DNA from: Flavobacteriia bacterium
Lineage (GTDB): Bacteria > Bacteroidota > Bacteroidia > Flavobacteriales > Schleiferiaceae
Length of the DNA stretch: 64,000 bases
Assembly (NCBI GenBank): GCA_013373425.1
Contig: JABXHW010000021.1
Location: 62,001-126,000, forward strand
Direction of reading: 5' to 3'
Part shown: positions 24,971-34,781 of the stretch, piece after piece
Layout: each line of letters opens with the position of its first letter
Position numbering within the stretch: position 1 is the stretch's first letter
Notes under the pieces: generated by a model
Seen by the model: only the letters and a program-made list of their open reading frames with translations
Databases searched by the model: none
Told to the model about the DNA's origin: nothing
Position numbers and translations under genes: made by a program

Positions 24971-25978
24971 ATGAGTGATAATAAAGATGCCCGTCTGAAA
25001 GCCCTCAAGCTGACGATGGACAAGATGGATAAGACATACGGTAAAGGTGCCGTTATGCGCATGGGCGATGCTCCCGTGATTGAAGTAGATACCATTCCTT
25101 CAGGTTCACTTGGCTTGGACTTGGCTTTGGGCATAGGTGGATATCCACGAGGGAGAGTAGTTGAAATTTACGGACCTGAATCATCGGGTAAAACCACACT
25201 AACTCTTCACGCTATTGCAGAAGCTCAGCGCAACGGTGGTATTGCCGCCTTCGTTGACGCGGAACATGCTTTCGATAGAACCTATGCTGAGAAACTTGGA
25301 GTTAATACTGAGGAACTCATCATCTCACAACCAGATAATGGTGAGCAAGCACTCGAAATTGCCGATAACTTGATTCGTTCAGGGGCCATTGACATTTTGA
25401 TTATTGACTCCGTGGCGGCATTGACCCCGAAGAGTGAAATCGAAGGCGAGATGGGTGACTCGAAAGTTGGTTTGCAAGCGCGATTGATGTCGCAAGCACT
25501 CCGAAAGCTTACGGGGACCATTTCAAAAACCAATTGTACATGCATCTTCATTAACCAGCTTCGTGAGAAGATCGGTGTGATGTTCGGGAACCCTGAAACC
25601 ACTACGGGGGGTAATGCATTGAAGTTCTATTCTTCTGTACGTTTGGATATTCGCCGCAGTAGCCAGATTAAGAGCGCTGATGCCGTGATTGGTAACCGCG
25701 TTCGCGTGAAGGTGGTGAAGAACAAAGTAGCTCCTCCATTCCGTCAGGCTGAGTTTGATATCATGTACGGAGAGGGAATTTCTAAGGTAGGTGAACTCAT
25801 CGATCTAGGTGTTGAGCGCGAAATCGTTCAGAAGAGTGGATCGTGGTTTAGCTACGATGGCACGAAACTCGGTCAGGGTCGCGATGCTGTGAAGCAGTTG
25901 TTGAAAGACAACCCAGAATTGGCCGAAGAAATCGAGAGCCGTATTCACGAGAAAGTAAAGGAAGAAGCGGGAGCTTGA
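24971..25978 (+). CDS. recA: Recombinase RecA
   Basis: 335-aa strand-exchange ATPase for homologous recombination and SOS induction. Walker A GPESSGKT is at 68-75, Walker [10 protein letters not shown] follows, and the DNA-binding loops include [12 protein letters not shown] and [17 protein letters not shown]. It ends with an acidic tail. A TTG three bases earlier is in frame, but the protein begins at ATG 24971. Monocistronic: own promoter and a terminator 26 bp after the stop. Confidence 0.98.
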   Translation: MSDNKDARLKALKLTMDKMDKTYGKGAVMRMGDAPVIEVDTIPSGSLGLDLALGIGGYPRGRVVEIYGPESSGKTTLTLHAIAEAQRNGGIAAFVDAEHAFDRTYAEKLGVNTEELIISQPDNGEQALEIADNLIRSGAIDILIIDSVAALTPKSEIEGEMGDSKVGLQARLMSQALRKLTGTISKTNCTCIFINQLREKIGVMFGNPETTTGGNALKFYSSVRLDIRRSSQIKSADAVIGNRVRVKVVKNKVAPPFRQAEFDIMYGEGISKVGELIDLGVEREIVQKSGSWFSYDGTKLGQGRDAVKQLLKDNPELAEEIESRIHEKVKEEAGA

Positions 25979-26003
25979 TTCCATTTTGCATATCATTTTG
26001 AAG

Positions 26004-26030
26004 AGGTCGCATTGCGACCTTTTCTTTTTT
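26004..26030 (+). terminator. Terminator of recA
   Basis: Stem AGGTCGC/GCGACCT with a 3-nt loop and the tail TTTCTTTTTT. Confidence 0.85.
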
Positions 26031-26092
26031 CCTAACCCTTTCGATACTTTCGCCGTTAATTCATTGAACGTTTCGCACATGCGAAGGTTATG

Positions 26093-26100
26093 TAGCTTTG
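26093..26100 (+). promoter_or_regulatory. -7 promoter element directly before the TPR lipoprotein start
   Basis: TAGCTTTG, exact TAnnTTTG match, ends 4 nt before ATG 26105. Transcription would start at or within a few bases of the start codon. Confidence 0.45.
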
Positions 26101-26104
26101 TAGT

Positions 26105-27151
26105 ATGAAAAGACTTCTTCCCATTTTCGCCATTCTTTTTATTTGGGCATGCGACTCAAGCAGTGGTGGTGCAGGCACATCCAACGTGGATTCAACCGCA
26201 GCAATGTTGGATACCTTGAATCCTGTCGAGGCCAATGCAGGTAACGATTCATTGAGTGAGTACGTGCGCAACAACCCGTTCGATGTGAACGGTTTTATCA
26301 ATAGAGCGAAGTTTTACCTAGCCCAACAGAATGCACGTTATGCGGCCGCAGATGCTGCGATGGCAATGGAGCTAGATAGTGCCAATCCGGAAGTGTTACT
26401 TCTGTGGGGTGACGTGCACTACGTTCAAAACAAAACACGTGTCTCCAGAGATACTTGGAAGAAGTGTATTCAACAAAACCCAGACAATATCGAATGCCGA
26501 TTGAAGTTGGCAGAACTCTACCTCGCTATCCAGAATTATAGAGAGAGTACAAAGTTGGTCAATGAAGTTATCGAGCTAGACCCTAGAAATGCAGTGGCCT
26601 ACTTTATTAAAGCGACCAATGTGCGTGACCTGGCTGGAGACACTGCTTTGTCGCTTCGCTATGCGCAGCAGGCTATCGAATATGATCCAGATTACTTTGC
26701 GGCACTCGACTATGCCGCTACAATGTCCATTTATCTCAAGAATAGAGTGGGAGTCGGGTATTTTCAGCGAATGATTGAACTAGATCCAGATAACTCCGCC
26801 ACCTATTACAAGAAGGGCATGTATCACATGGAGTTCGATGATTACAACGAGGCGATTCAGGCTTTCACACAAGCAACTCAGCTTCGTCCGACGGATGCGG
26901 AGAGCTACTTCAACTTGGGATACATTCACTTAGAGTTGGGATTAAATCGTGAAGCTCTCGCTTATTTCAATGCATCCATTGAAGCACGCCAAGTGAACCA
27001 CCGAGCGTATTACGGACGTGGCTTCACGTATGAAAAAATGGGTGACCTATTGAGAGCACGTGAAGACTACGCCCAAGCGTTGGCTTACAACCCAGGACAC
27101 TATGCTTCTAGAGTAGGTATGGAGCGTGTTGAGGGGCTTATCAACCGATAA
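26105..27151 (+). CDS. TPR-repeat lipoprotein
   Basis: 348-aa lipoprotein: signal peptide with lipobox FIWAC placing the lipidated Cys at 16, a Ser/Gly linker, then about seven to eight tetratricopeptide repeats filling the rest (AAADAAMAMELDSANPE, AIQAFTQATQLRPTDAESY, REDYAQALAYNPGHY). TPR arrays mediate protein-protein contacts; the partner is unknown. Stands alone between the recA terminator and a convergent SDR gene 9 bp downstream. No terminator seen in that gap. Confidence 0.88.
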   Translation: MKRLLPIFAILFIWACDSSSGGAGTSNVDSTAAMLDTLNPVEANAGNDSLSEYVRNNPFDVNGFINRAKFYLAQQNARYAAADAAMAMELDSANPEVLLLWGDVHYVQNKTRVSRDTWKKCIQQNPDNIECRLKLAELYLAIQNYRESTKLVNEVIELDPRNAVAYFIKATNVRDLAGDTALSLRYAQQAIEYDPDYFAALDYAATMSIYLKNRVGVGYFQRMIELDPDNSATYYKKGMYHMEFDDYNEAIQAFTQATQLRPTDAESYFNLGYIHLELGLNREALAYFNASIEARQVNHRAYYGRGFTYEKMGDLLRAREDYAQALAYNPGHYASRVGMERVEGLINR

Positions 27152-27160
27152 GCAATTGTT

Positions 27161-28042
27161 TTACTTCGCGCTTTTTGTCAGCTTTTCGAGCATGTCCCAT
27201 TCTTGTTCTGAAACAGCTTCAAGGAAGTTGAGCTGACCCGCATCTTGGAGCCATTCACCACCATCGAGGGTAACTACCTCGCCATTCATGTAGCGTGAGA
27301 ACGGACTTACCATGTAAGCGGCCAAGTTGTTCAACTCTTGGTGCTCACCTGATCTTCTCAGTGGAATTTGATTCACCACGTTGAGCTTCTCCGAAGTGTC
27401 GCCAGGCAGCAATCTCGCCCAAGCCCCTTCCGTTGGGAATGGTCCCGGAGCAATCGCATTTGAGCGGATGCCATATTTGGCCCACTCAATCGCTAAACTT
27501 CTCGTCATTGCGAGTACACCGGCTTTGGCCATTGCTGAGGGAACTACATAGGACGAACCCGTCCAGGCATAAGTGGTGACGATGTTGAGGAAAACTCTAT
27601 CCGTAGCTTTTTCAGCAATCCATTTCTTGCCAAAAGCCAATGTCACATTCTTGGTTCCTTTCAACACGATATCAATGATGGCATCGAATGCATTGGCAGA
27701 GAGGCGTTCGGTCGGACTGATGAAGTTACCAGCGGCGTTGTTTAAGACCACATCCGGTGAGCCCCATTTATCTTGAATGGCATCTCTCAAGGCTTCAACC
27801 TGAGCATAATCGCGGATGTCGCAAGCAAAAGGGAATACTTCATTGCCAGTTTCATCGCTGATCTCTTTCGCCGCCTTTTCCAAACGCTCCATCTTTCGAC
27901 TGGAGATGGCCACCTTGGCTCCAAGCTTGGAGAAATAAGTAGTCATTGATTTACCCAATCCGCTTCCTCCTCCGGTTACGAGGATGATTTTGTCTTGAAG
28001 AGCGCCTTCAGGTAGCATTGGGGAGGTGTGAGATATAGCCAT
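27161..28042 (-). CDS. 2,4-dienoyl-CoA reductase-like short-chain dehydrogenase
   Basis: 293-aa SDR enzyme. Cofactor loop TGGGSGLGKSM near residue 24, NAAGNFISPTERLSANA and TTYAWTGSSYVVPSAMAKAG closely resemble mitochondrial DECR1-type reductases, where Tyr of the TTYA segment and Lys of SAMAKAG are catalytic instead of the classical YxxxK. SSRK after the third strand suggests NADPH use. It would reduce 2,4-dienoyl-CoA intermediates during oxidation of unsaturated fatty acids. The frame extends upstream, but ATG 28042 is preferred because the longer form would cross the divergent ptrB start region. Confidence 0.85.
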   Translation of the reverse strand: MAISHTSPMLPEGALQDKIILVTGGGSGLGKSMTTYFSKLGAKVAISSRKMERLEKAAKEISDETGNEVFPFACDIRDYAQVEALRDAIQDKWGSPDVVLNNAAGNFISPTERLSANAFDAIIDIVLKGTKNVTLAFGKKWIAEKATDRVFLNIVTTYAWTGSSYVVPSAMAKAGVLAMTRSLAIEWAKYGIRSNAIAPGPFPTEGAWARLLPGDTSEKLNVVNQIPLRRSGEHQELNNLAAYMVSPFSRYMNGEVVTLDGGEWLQDAGQLNFLEAVSEQEWDMLEKLTKSAK

Positions 28043-28088
28043 GAATCTGTGTATCTTGTTACTGGCAAAATACAACAAATACTCGCCC

Positions 28089-30212
28089 ATGCAGTATCTC
28101 AATCTAACAGTTCTTAGCACCTTTGTGCTCCTTAGTTGTCAAAACCAGACCCAGAATATGATACAACAGCCTGATGCAAAGCAGATTCCGACGTCCTTAG
28201 AGATGCACGGAGATGTCAGAGTGGATGAATATTATTGGCTAAATCAAAGAGAAGATCCTGAGGTGATTGCATACCTCGAGGCTGAGAACACCTACCGCGA
28301 AGCCGTGATGAAAGAAACGGAAGGGCTTCAAAAGAAGCTCTATGATGAGATGGTGGGACGCATCAAACAAGATGACTCATCTGTGCCGTACGAACTTGAC
28401 GGATACTTTTACTACACTCGCTATGAGGAGGGCGATCAATATCCTCTTTACTGCCGTAAACAAGGGAGTTTAGAGGCTCAAGAAGAGATTATTCTCAATG
28501 TGAATGAGATGGCAGAAGGCCATTCTTACTACCAGGTTTCAGGTATTTCCGTTCGCCCAGATTCGAAGATGATTGCTTTTGGCGTAGATACTGTCTCGCG
28601 CAGAAAGTACACCATCTATTTCAAGGATCTTGAGACAGGTGAGATTCTCGAAGAGAACATTCCAAATACGGGAGGCAGTTCTACCTGGGCTGAGGATAAC
28701 AAGACCATCTTTTACGTGACCAAGGACGAAGAGACGCTACGTCAGGATAAGATCCACAAGCATGTTCTTGGAACGAGTCCGTCTGTGGATTCACTGGTGT
28801 ATTATGAGGAAGATGAAACTTACATCACTTTTGTGTACAAGACTAAGAGTAAGAAGTTCGTGGTGATTGGTTCTCACAGCACACTTACTCATGAATATCG
28901 ATACATACCAGCTGACCAGCCGAATGCAGAATTCGAGATTTTCCAAGAGCGAGTGAGAGGATTAGAATATGGCATTGCCCATTATGAAGATGCATGGTAC
29001 ATCCGCACTAATCACGATGGCGCTCAAAACTTCAAGTTGATGAAAACTTCTGTGAACGCAACAGGAGTTGAGAACTGGGTGGATGTAATTCCTCATCGAG
29101 AAGATGTGCTTCTCGAGAGCATCGAGATTTTTAAGGACTTCTTGGTTCTTGATGAGCGAACCAACGGCCTCAATCGCATTCACATCATGCCATGGGATGA
29201 GAGTGTAGAAGATCACTACTTGCCATTTGAAGAAGAGACTTACACCGCCTATATCGGTAATAACCCTCAATTTGATACTCCGGTATTGCGCTATGGCTAC
29301 TCCTCATTGACCACTCCGAATTCTGTCATGGAATACAACATGGTCACCGGAGAGAATACGGTCTTGAAGGAACAGGAAGTAGTTGGCGGGTATGACAAGT
29401 CGATGTATGCCTCTGAGCGGGTTTGGGCTACGGCGGATGATGGTACACAAGTTCCTATTTCGCTAGTGTATCGCAAAGACATGAAGAGAGAAGGCGGCAA
29501 TCCGTTGCTTCTTTATGGTTATGGATCCTATGGATACACGATTGATCCTTCGTTCTCTTCTGGCCGTCTGAGTTTACTAGATCGAGGGTTCATTTTTGCA
29601 ATCGCGCATGTGCGCGGCGGACAGTATCTGGGTAGACAATGGTACGAGGATGGAAAGTACTTGAAGAAGAAGAACACCTTTACCGACTTCATTTCTTGTG
29701 GTAGACATTTGGCTGAGCAAGGCTATTCTTCGCCTGAGCATATGTATGCATTAGGCGGAAGCGCAGGAGGCTTGTTGATGGGAGCCGTTGTGAATATGGC
29801 ACCTGAGCTCTTCAACGGAGTGATCGCCGCTGTTCCTTTTGTGGATGTTGTGACTACGATGTTAGATGAGAGTATACCGCTTACTACGGGTGAATACGAC
29901 GAATGGGGGAATCCAAATGATCCAGAATATTATGAGTACATGCTCTCTTATTCTCCATACGATCAAGTGAAAAAGCAAGACTACCCCGCAATGTTGATTA
30001 CGACCGGACTACATGATAGTCAGGTGCAATACTGGGAGCCGGCAAAGTGGATTGCTCGTTTAAGAGATAGAAGAACGAATCCAGATCGTCCGCTCTTGAT
30101 GTACTGCAATATGGACACGGGACACTCGGGGGCTTCTGGACGATTTGAGTCCTTTAAGGAGACGGCCATGGAGTACGCCTTCTTCCTAGATCTTGAAGGA
30201 ATAAGCGAATAG
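28089..30212 (+). CDS. ptrB: Oligopeptidase B-type prolyl oligopeptidase, lipoprotein
   Basis: 707-aa S9A serine peptidase cleaving short peptides, OpB type (after basic residues, by family). The N-terminus HGDVRVDEYYWLNQREDPEV and a propeller domain precede the alpha/beta-hydrolase domain. The nucleophile is in GGSAGG (ALGGSAGGLLMG), Asp in LHDSQVQYWEP and His in MDTGHSGASG. The N-terminus MQYLNLTVLSTFVLLSC is a lipoprotein signal, so it is predicted to be membrane-anchored outside the cytoplasm. ATG 28089 chosen over the in-frame 28041 because it starts the signal peptide. Divergent from the SDR gene with 46 bp between. Confidence 0.92.
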   Translation: MQYLNLTVLSTFVLLSCQNQTQNMIQQPDAKQIPTSLEMHGDVRVDEYYWLNQREDPEVIAYLEAENTYREAVMKETEGLQKKLYDEMVGRIKQDDSSVPYELDGYFYYTRYEEGDQYPLYCRKQGSLEAQEEIILNVNEMAEGHSYYQVSGISVRPDSKMIAFGVDTVSRRKYTIYFKDLETGEILEENIPNTGGSSTWAEDNKTIFYVTKDEETLRQDKIHKHVLGTSPSVDSLVYYEEDETYITFVYKTKSKKFVVIGSHSTLTHEYRYIPADQPNAEFEIFQERVRGLEYGIAHYEDAWYIRTNHDGAQNFKLMKTSVNATGVENWVDVIPHREDVLLESIEIFKDFLVLDERTNGLNRIHIMPWDESVEDHYLPFEEETYTAYIGNNPQFDTPVLRYGYSSLTTPNSVMEYNMVTGENTVLKEQEVVGGYDKSMYASERVWATADDGTQVPISLVYRKDMKREGGNPLLLYGYGSYGYTIDPSFSSGRLSLLDRGFIFAIAHVRGGQYLGRQWYEDGKYLKKKNTFTDFISCGRHLAEQGYSSPEHMYALGGSAGGLLMGAVVNMAPELFNGVIAAVPFVDVVTTMLDESIPLTTGEYDEWGNPNDPEYYEYMLSYSPYDQVKKQDYPAMLITTGLHDSQVQYWEPAKWIARLRDRRTNPDRPLLMYCNMDTGHSGASGRFESFKETAMEYAFFLDLEGISE

Positions 30213-30216
30213 GGGT

Positions 30217-31446
30217 CTAGAGTTGCTCAGAGAGAAGTTTAGCCGTTTTGGCACTTGCTCCTGTGTTCGACATTACGAATTGATAAGCCAATGCACCGGC
30301 TTCGGAACGCACAGTTTCGGAGTCGGTCATTTTTTTAAGGAGACTACTCAGGTCTTCCACGCTGTTGACTTCAAAACCCCCACCGGCACGAATGAGTGCT
30401 TCTGCTTCCCAGAATTTTTCGTGCTGCGGCCCAAAGAAAACGGGCTGCTCATAGACCGCTGGCTCTAAAATGTTGTGAAGTCCTGTTTTGTAACCACCCC
30501 CCACAAAGGCGAAAGAACCAAGTCGGTAAGCACGGCTCAACAGTCCGATGGAGTCGATGATTAGCACCCGAATGTCTTCGAGATTCGTTTCTGAACTTAC
30601 TTCGCTGAGTTTTACAAAGGGTGCGGGAATTCGATTCGCTAGTCGGTGCACATTGCCTTCACTCACATCGTGTGGTGCTAAAACGAAATTCAGGTACGGG
30701 TGGCGCATGATCTGAGGGAGAATCATTTCTTCATCTTCCTCCCAAATACTACCACCAAAAAAAGTCTGACGTTCGCTGCAAAATGCTTTGAGATACTCGT
30801 TTTCAAACTCTCCTTTCGACAATTGGCTCACATTATCGAACCGACCATCTCCAGTAAGTTCCACGTTCGTGAATCCCTTGCTTAGGAGTAGTTCCTTCGA
30901 CCTGCTATCCTGAACTGCGATTAAGTCGAATTGATGCAATAGCTTGCGAATCGATAAGCCTAGGCTGGAGAAAACGAATTGTTTTTTCCTGAAGGTCGCC
31001 GAGATTACAGAAGTGGGGATGCGTTTGGTGATGCACTCTTTCAGGAGCGTCGGCCAGAAGTCGTACTTGATGAATACGGCCATTTCGGGATTAACCAAAT
31101 TCAGAAAATCTTGAACCTGTTTTGTTGTGTCGTGTGGGAGATAGCAGGCGAAATCATGTGTGGAGTCGTCCTTTTTGTGGAGGTATCCACTAGGAGAAAA
31201 GAAAGTGACAAGCAGTTTCTTTTCCGGAAAGGCTTCTTTCAACTTGATCATGGTGGGTTTCCCCATCTCATATTCACCTAAGCTGGCGGCATGAAACCAC
31301 AGAATAGAGTGTGATTCAATTCCTTTAAGGTCTTCACGAATACGACTTCTACCCCGTGACCATTCCTTCGCCTTTGGATTGAAGGGTGATACCAATCGGA
31401 TGGCAAGGGCGTAGAGACGATAGGTAATTCGGAAGAGGGGAAGCAT
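30217..31446 (-). CDS. waaA: 3-deoxy-D-manno-octulosonic acid (Kdo) transferase
   Basis: 409-aa glycosyltransferase adding Kdo from CMP-Kdo to lipid A precursor at the inner membrane. An N-terminal membrane anchor (LFRITYRLYALAIRLVSPF) is followed by the catalytic motif HAASLGEYEM, whose Glu is the proposed base, and the C-terminal half with FVGGGYKTGLHNILEPAVY and PVFFGPQHEKF, the CMP-Kdo binding region. The ATG overlaps the stop of the upstream barrel-protein gene by one base (TAATG). It converges with ptrB with 4 bp between stops. Confidence 0.95.
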   Translation of the reverse strand: MLPLFRITYRLYALAIRLVSPFNPKAKEWSRGRSRIREDLKGIESHSILWFHAASLGEYEMGKPTMIKLKEAFPEKKLLVTFFSPSGYLHKKDDSTHDFACYLPHDTTKQVQDFLNLVNPEMAVFIKYDFWPTLLKECITKRIPTSVISATFRKKQFVFSSLGLSIRKLLHQFDLIAVQDSRSKELLLSKGFTNVELTGDGRFDNVSQLSKGEFENEYLKAFCSERQTFFGGSIWEEDEEMILPQIMRHPYLNFVLAPHDVSEGNVHRLANRIPAPFVKLSEVSSETNLEDIRVLIIDSIGLLSRAYRLGSFAFVGGGYKTGLHNILEPAVYEQPVFFGPQHEKFWEAEALIRAGGGFEVNSVEDLSSLLKKMTDSETVRSEAGALAYQFVMSNTGASAKTAKLLSEQL

Positions 31447-32198
31447 TAGTAATAGAAAAACTTCTGAGCGTTCTCGTCGTAAATTGGAAGGAACCAAGAG
31501 AAGCGCACTCCGTAGTACAGGTCGAGCTTACTATCCGTGTCGAATGCTCGAGTGTTGTAGTTGTACCCGCGGTTGTTAGAGTTGAACCCCTGCATGAATT
31601 CAAGACCCACGGTGAAGTTTATCGTTCTGCGATTTCCTGCGTGAAAATAGCCAATGAACTGGCGTGTCATAAAACCTTGCGTATATCGATCGTATCCGCG
31701 GAGGTATTCATCTTGAATTTGTGGAGTATTGTCGAGTTGATTTCTCACATCAATCCAATGTGCGTTGAAACCTGCACCGACAGATACCATCGCTCCGGAA
31801 TTTACATTGTGACCGAGACCGTTGTAGATGTAGCTCAAATCCAACGAAGTGTTCCAACCTCTTTCTCTGAATGTGACTGGGGCGTATTCTCCGTTTAGGC
31901 CAAGTACTTCATTTCTACTTGTGATGATGTCTCCAAAAATGGCTTGGGCATCTTTCACCTGGTCGGCAAAATGGTATCGTCCACCGAAAGACAAAATCAA
32001 GTTCGATTTGAACTTGTATTGAATATCCCCGCCGATAGTGAAATTTGGTCCCAGGTACTCCGCAAAATCACCTCCCTTGAGCATGTAGGATGTGGAAATG
32101 TTGAAGAGCCAGCCTTGAGCGAGCGAATCTCTCACATTCACTTGTGCAAAGCTTGGGATGCTTAGAAGAGCTAGGGTGCAGAAAATCAATTTGCGCAT
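31446..32198 (-). CDS. Outer-membrane beta-barrel protein, unknown function
   Basis: 250-aa exported protein with signal peptide MRKLIFCTLALLSIPSFAQ and alternating aromatic/polar strands throughout (NLILSFGGRYHF, TSLDLSYIYNGLG, TINFTVGLEFMQGF, DLYYGVRFSWFLPIY), as in small outer-membrane barrels. First gene of a two-gene operon with waaA (TAATG junction), suggesting a link to envelope or LPS biogenesis. No specific family recognised. Confidence 0.78.
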   Translation of the reverse strand: MRKLIFCTLALLSIPSFAQVNVRDSLAQGWLFNISTSYMLKGGDFAEYLGPNFTIGGDIQYKFKSNLILSFGGRYHFADQVKDAQAIFGDIITSRNEVLGLNGEYAPVTFRERGWNTSLDLSYIYNGLGHNVNSGAMVSVGAGFNAHWIDVRNQLDNTPQIQDEYLRGYDRYTQGFMTRQFIGYFHAGNRRTINFTVGLEFMQGFNSNNRGYNYNTRAFDTDSKLDLYYGVRFSWFLPIYDENAQKFFYY

Positions 32199-32202
32199 AC
32201 CG

Positions 32203-32210
32203 CGAAATTA
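32203..32210 (-). promoter_or_regulatory. -7-like element directly before the barrel protein-waaA operon
   Basis: Minus-strand TAATTTCG (one mismatch to TAnnTTTG) ends 4 nt before the ATG at 32198, the same spacing as at 26105 and 57439. Confidence 0.3.
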
Positions 32211-32279
32211 GGGTTTTTAAGAGATATCGTCTCATAGAGGAAACGAATCAATTCAGTACTCCGTTTGGTCTGTGTTCCT

Positions 32280-32287
32280 TACTTTTG
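32280..32287 (+). promoter_or_regulatory. -7 promoter element for the nucleotide-sugar operon
   Basis: TACTTTTG, exact TAnnTTTG match, 22 nt before ATG 32310. Confidence 0.5.
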
Positions 32288-32309
32288 GCTGAAATTAAGA
32301 CACACTTCC

Positions 32310-33443
32310 ATGAAAGAAATTCGGATGGTTGATTTGGTGACTCAATATGAGAATATCCAAGAAGAAATTGACAGTGCAGTTTTGGACGTGATTCGTTCAA
32401 GTGCTTATATCAACGGACCGGAGGTTCGCTCTTTCCAAGAAGAGCTTGAATCTTACTTAGGAGTAAAGCACGTTATTCCTTGCGCGAATGGAACAGATGC
32501 TCTTCAAGTAGCAATGATGGGTTTGGGCTTGAAGCCTGGTGATGAGGTGATTACTGCCACATTTACTTACGTAGCAACGGCTGAGGTTATTGCACTGCTT
32601 CAATTGACACCTGTCCTAGTTGATGTTGATCCGAATACTTTCCTTATCGATTTGGAGGCAGTAGAAGCAGCTATCACTCCAAAGACTAAGGCTATCGTTC
32701 CTGTGCACCTGTTCGGGCAGGTAGCTAATATGGATGGCTTGATGAAAATCGCTAAAAAGCACAATCTGAAAGTTGTTGAAGATACCGCTCAAGCAATTGG
32801 TGCAGATTATACTTTCTCAGACGGAACCACGCAAAAGGCGGGAACCATTGGAGATGTCGGTTGTACTTCGTTCTTCCCATCTAAGAACCTTGGTTGTATG
32901 GGAGACGGAGGAGCTATCTTTACCAATGATGACGAGCTCGCTGCAGAGATGAGAATGGTCGTTAACCACGGTCAGTCGAAACGATACTACCACGACAGAA
33001 TTGGAGTGAATTCTCGTCTCGATAGTCTCCAAGCGGCAATTTTGCGTGTCAAATTGAGAAAGTTGGATAATTATTCCAATTCGAGAAAGGCAGTTGCAGA
33101 ATACTATGATAAAGCCTTTGCATCTTGCGAGCAGTTAGTAACACCTGTGAGAGCGGAGGGAAGTACACACGTCTTCCACCAATACACAATGATGGTAAAG
33201 AATGGAAAGCGAGATGAACTACAATCGGCTTTGGCTGAGAAAGGAATTCCAAGCATGATTTATTATCCGGTAGCGTTGCATATGCAAGAAGCTTACAAGG
33301 ATGATAGATATCCAAACGGTCATTTTCCTGTAACGGAAAGATTGGTTGACGAAGTGATTTCACTTCCGATGCATACCGAGATGGATGATGAGCAGCTAGA
33401 ATACATCGCGAGTTCCGTTTTGGAATTTATAAATAAGGACTAA
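32310..33443 (+). CDS. DegT/DnrJ/EryC1/StrS-family sugar aminotransferase
   Basis: 377-aa PLP aminotransferase acting on nucleotide-linked keto sugars. The Schiff-base lysine is Lys192 in TSFFPSKNLGC, the PLP-binding Asp158 is in VVEDTAQ, and CANGTDALQVAM plus PVHLFGQVANM are family hallmarks. Overall it resembles WbpE-like enzymes that make amino-uronic sugars, but the exact substrate is uncertain. ATG 32310 is chosen over an in-frame 32265 that lies upstream of the promoter element. First gene of a same-strand run ugd-uxs-galE-(membrane protein)-rfbB-hemJ. Confidence 0.9.
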   Translation: MKEIRMVDLVTQYENIQEEIDSAVLDVIRSSAYINGPEVRSFQEELESYLGVKHVIPCANGTDALQVAMMGLGLKPGDEVITATFTYVATAEVIALLQLTPVLVDVDPNTFLIDLEAVEAAITPKTKAIVPVHLFGQVANMDGLMKIAKKHNLKVVEDTAQAIGADYTFSDGTTQKAGTIGDVGCTSFFPSKNLGCMGDGGAIFTNDDELAAEMRMVVNHGQSKRYYHDRIGVNSRLDSLQAAILRVKLRKLDNYSNSRKAVAEYYDKAFASCEQLVTPVRAEGSTHVFHQYTMMVKNGKRDELQSALAEKGIPSMIYYPVALHMQEAYKDDRYPNGHFPVTERLVDEVISLPMHTEMDDEQLEYIASSVLEFINKD

Positions 33444-33455
33444 GATCAGTCTATC

Positions 33456-34772
33456 ATGAACATTGCAATTGTAGGTACAGGATACGTTGGGTTGGTAACA
33501 GGCGCTTGTTTGAGCGAAGTGGGAATCAATGTAACTTGTATTGACATCGATGAAAAGAAAATCGAAAACCTCAAAAATGGGATTCTTCCTATTTACGAAC
33601 CCGGTCTTGAGGAAATTGTAAAGCGCAATTACACCAAAGGTAGGTTGAAGTTTTCTACAGACCTTGGATCGAGTATTCAAGGTGCTGAGGCAGCTTTTAT
33701 CGCCGTAGGAACGCCTCCGGGTGAAGATGGGTCTGCCGACTTGAAATACGTTCTTCAGGTTGCTAAGGGCATCGGTGAGAATATGACCGACTACCTCGTG
33801 GTGGTTACCAAGTCGACCGTTCCTGTGGGCACGGCGGAGAAAGTTCGCAACCAACTTAAAGAATCACTCGACGCGAGAGGTTCTGACTTGACGTTTGATG
33901 TGGCTTCAAACCCTGAGTTCCTAAAAGAAGGAGCTGCTGTTGATGACTTCATGAAGCCAGATAGAATCGTTGTCGGAGTTGAAAGTGATCGTTCTAAAGA
34001 AATTATGGAGCGCCTCTACCGTCCGTTTACATTGAACGGTCACCCTGTGATTTTCATGGATATCCCATCGGCTGAGATGACCAAGTACGCTGCAAATGCG
34101 ATGCTTGCAACCAAGATTAGCTTCATGAACGACATCGCAAACCTCTGCGAAATCATGGGGGCAGATGTGAATTCAGTACGTAACGGTATTGGCAGCGATC
34201 CAAGAATTGGAAATAAATTCATTTACCCAGGTATTGGCTACGGAGGTAGTTGCTTCCCGAAAGATGTAAAAGCATTAATTCGCACAGCTCGTGAAAACGG
34301 ACACGACATGCGCATCTTGGAAGCGGTTGAAAATGTAAACGAAGATCAAAAGAGCGTGATGTTCTCCAAGCTCGAGAGCCACTTTGGTGATTTGAGCGGC
34401 AAGAAGTTCGCCGTTTGGGGGTTGAGCTTCAAGCCTCAAACTGACGATATGCGTGAAGCGCCAAGCGTGGTGATCATCAATCAAATTCTGAAGGCTGGAG
34501 GAACCGTTTCTGCATACGACCCAGTGGCGATGGAAGAAGCTAAACACCTTCACTTAGGCGATACTATTCACTATGCTCAAGACGAGTATGAGGCATTAGA
34601 CGGTGCGGATGCACTCTTGCTAATTACGGAATGGGCAGAATTCCGCGTTCCAGATTGGAATAGGGTTAAAGGTAGCTTGAACGCTCCTGTGATATTTGAT
34701 GGACGTAACCTTTACAACCGTCAGAAGTTGAGAGAAGCAGGATTTACATACTTCGGAATCGGAGTACAATAA
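33456..34772 (+). CDS. ugd: UDP-glucose 6-dehydrogenase
   Basis: 438-aa NAD-dependent enzyme oxidising UDP-glucose to UDP-glucuronate in two steps. N-terminal Rossmann motif [10 protein letters not shown] (7-16), catalytic Cys266 in [10 protein letters not shown], and the C-terminal NAD/UDP domain [20 protein letters not shown]. Length is normal. 12 bp after the aminotransferase and 9 bp before uxs; its product is the substrate of the next enzyme. Confidence 0.95.
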   Translation: MNIAIVGTGYVGLVTGACLSEVGINVTCIDIDEKKIENLKNGILPIYEPGLEEIVKRNYTKGRLKFSTDLGSSIQGAEAAFIAVGTPPGEDGSADLKYVLQVAKGIGENMTDYLVVVTKSTVPVGTAEKVRNQLKESLDARGSDLTFDVASNPEFLKEGAAVDDFMKPDRIVVGVESDRSKEIMERLYRPFTLNGHPVIFMDIPSAEMTKYAANAMLATKISFMNDIANLCEIMGADVNSVRNGIGSDPRIGNKFIYPGIGYGGSCFPKDVKALIRTARENGHDMRILEAVENVNEDQKSVMFSKLESHFGDLSGKKFAVWGLSFKPQTDDMREAPSVVIINQILKAGGTVSAYDPVAMEEAKHLHLGDTIHYAQDEYEALDGADALLLITEWAEFRVPDWNRVKGSLNAPVIFDGRNLYNRQKLREAGFTYFGIGVQ

Positions 34773-34781
34773 AAAGACGAA

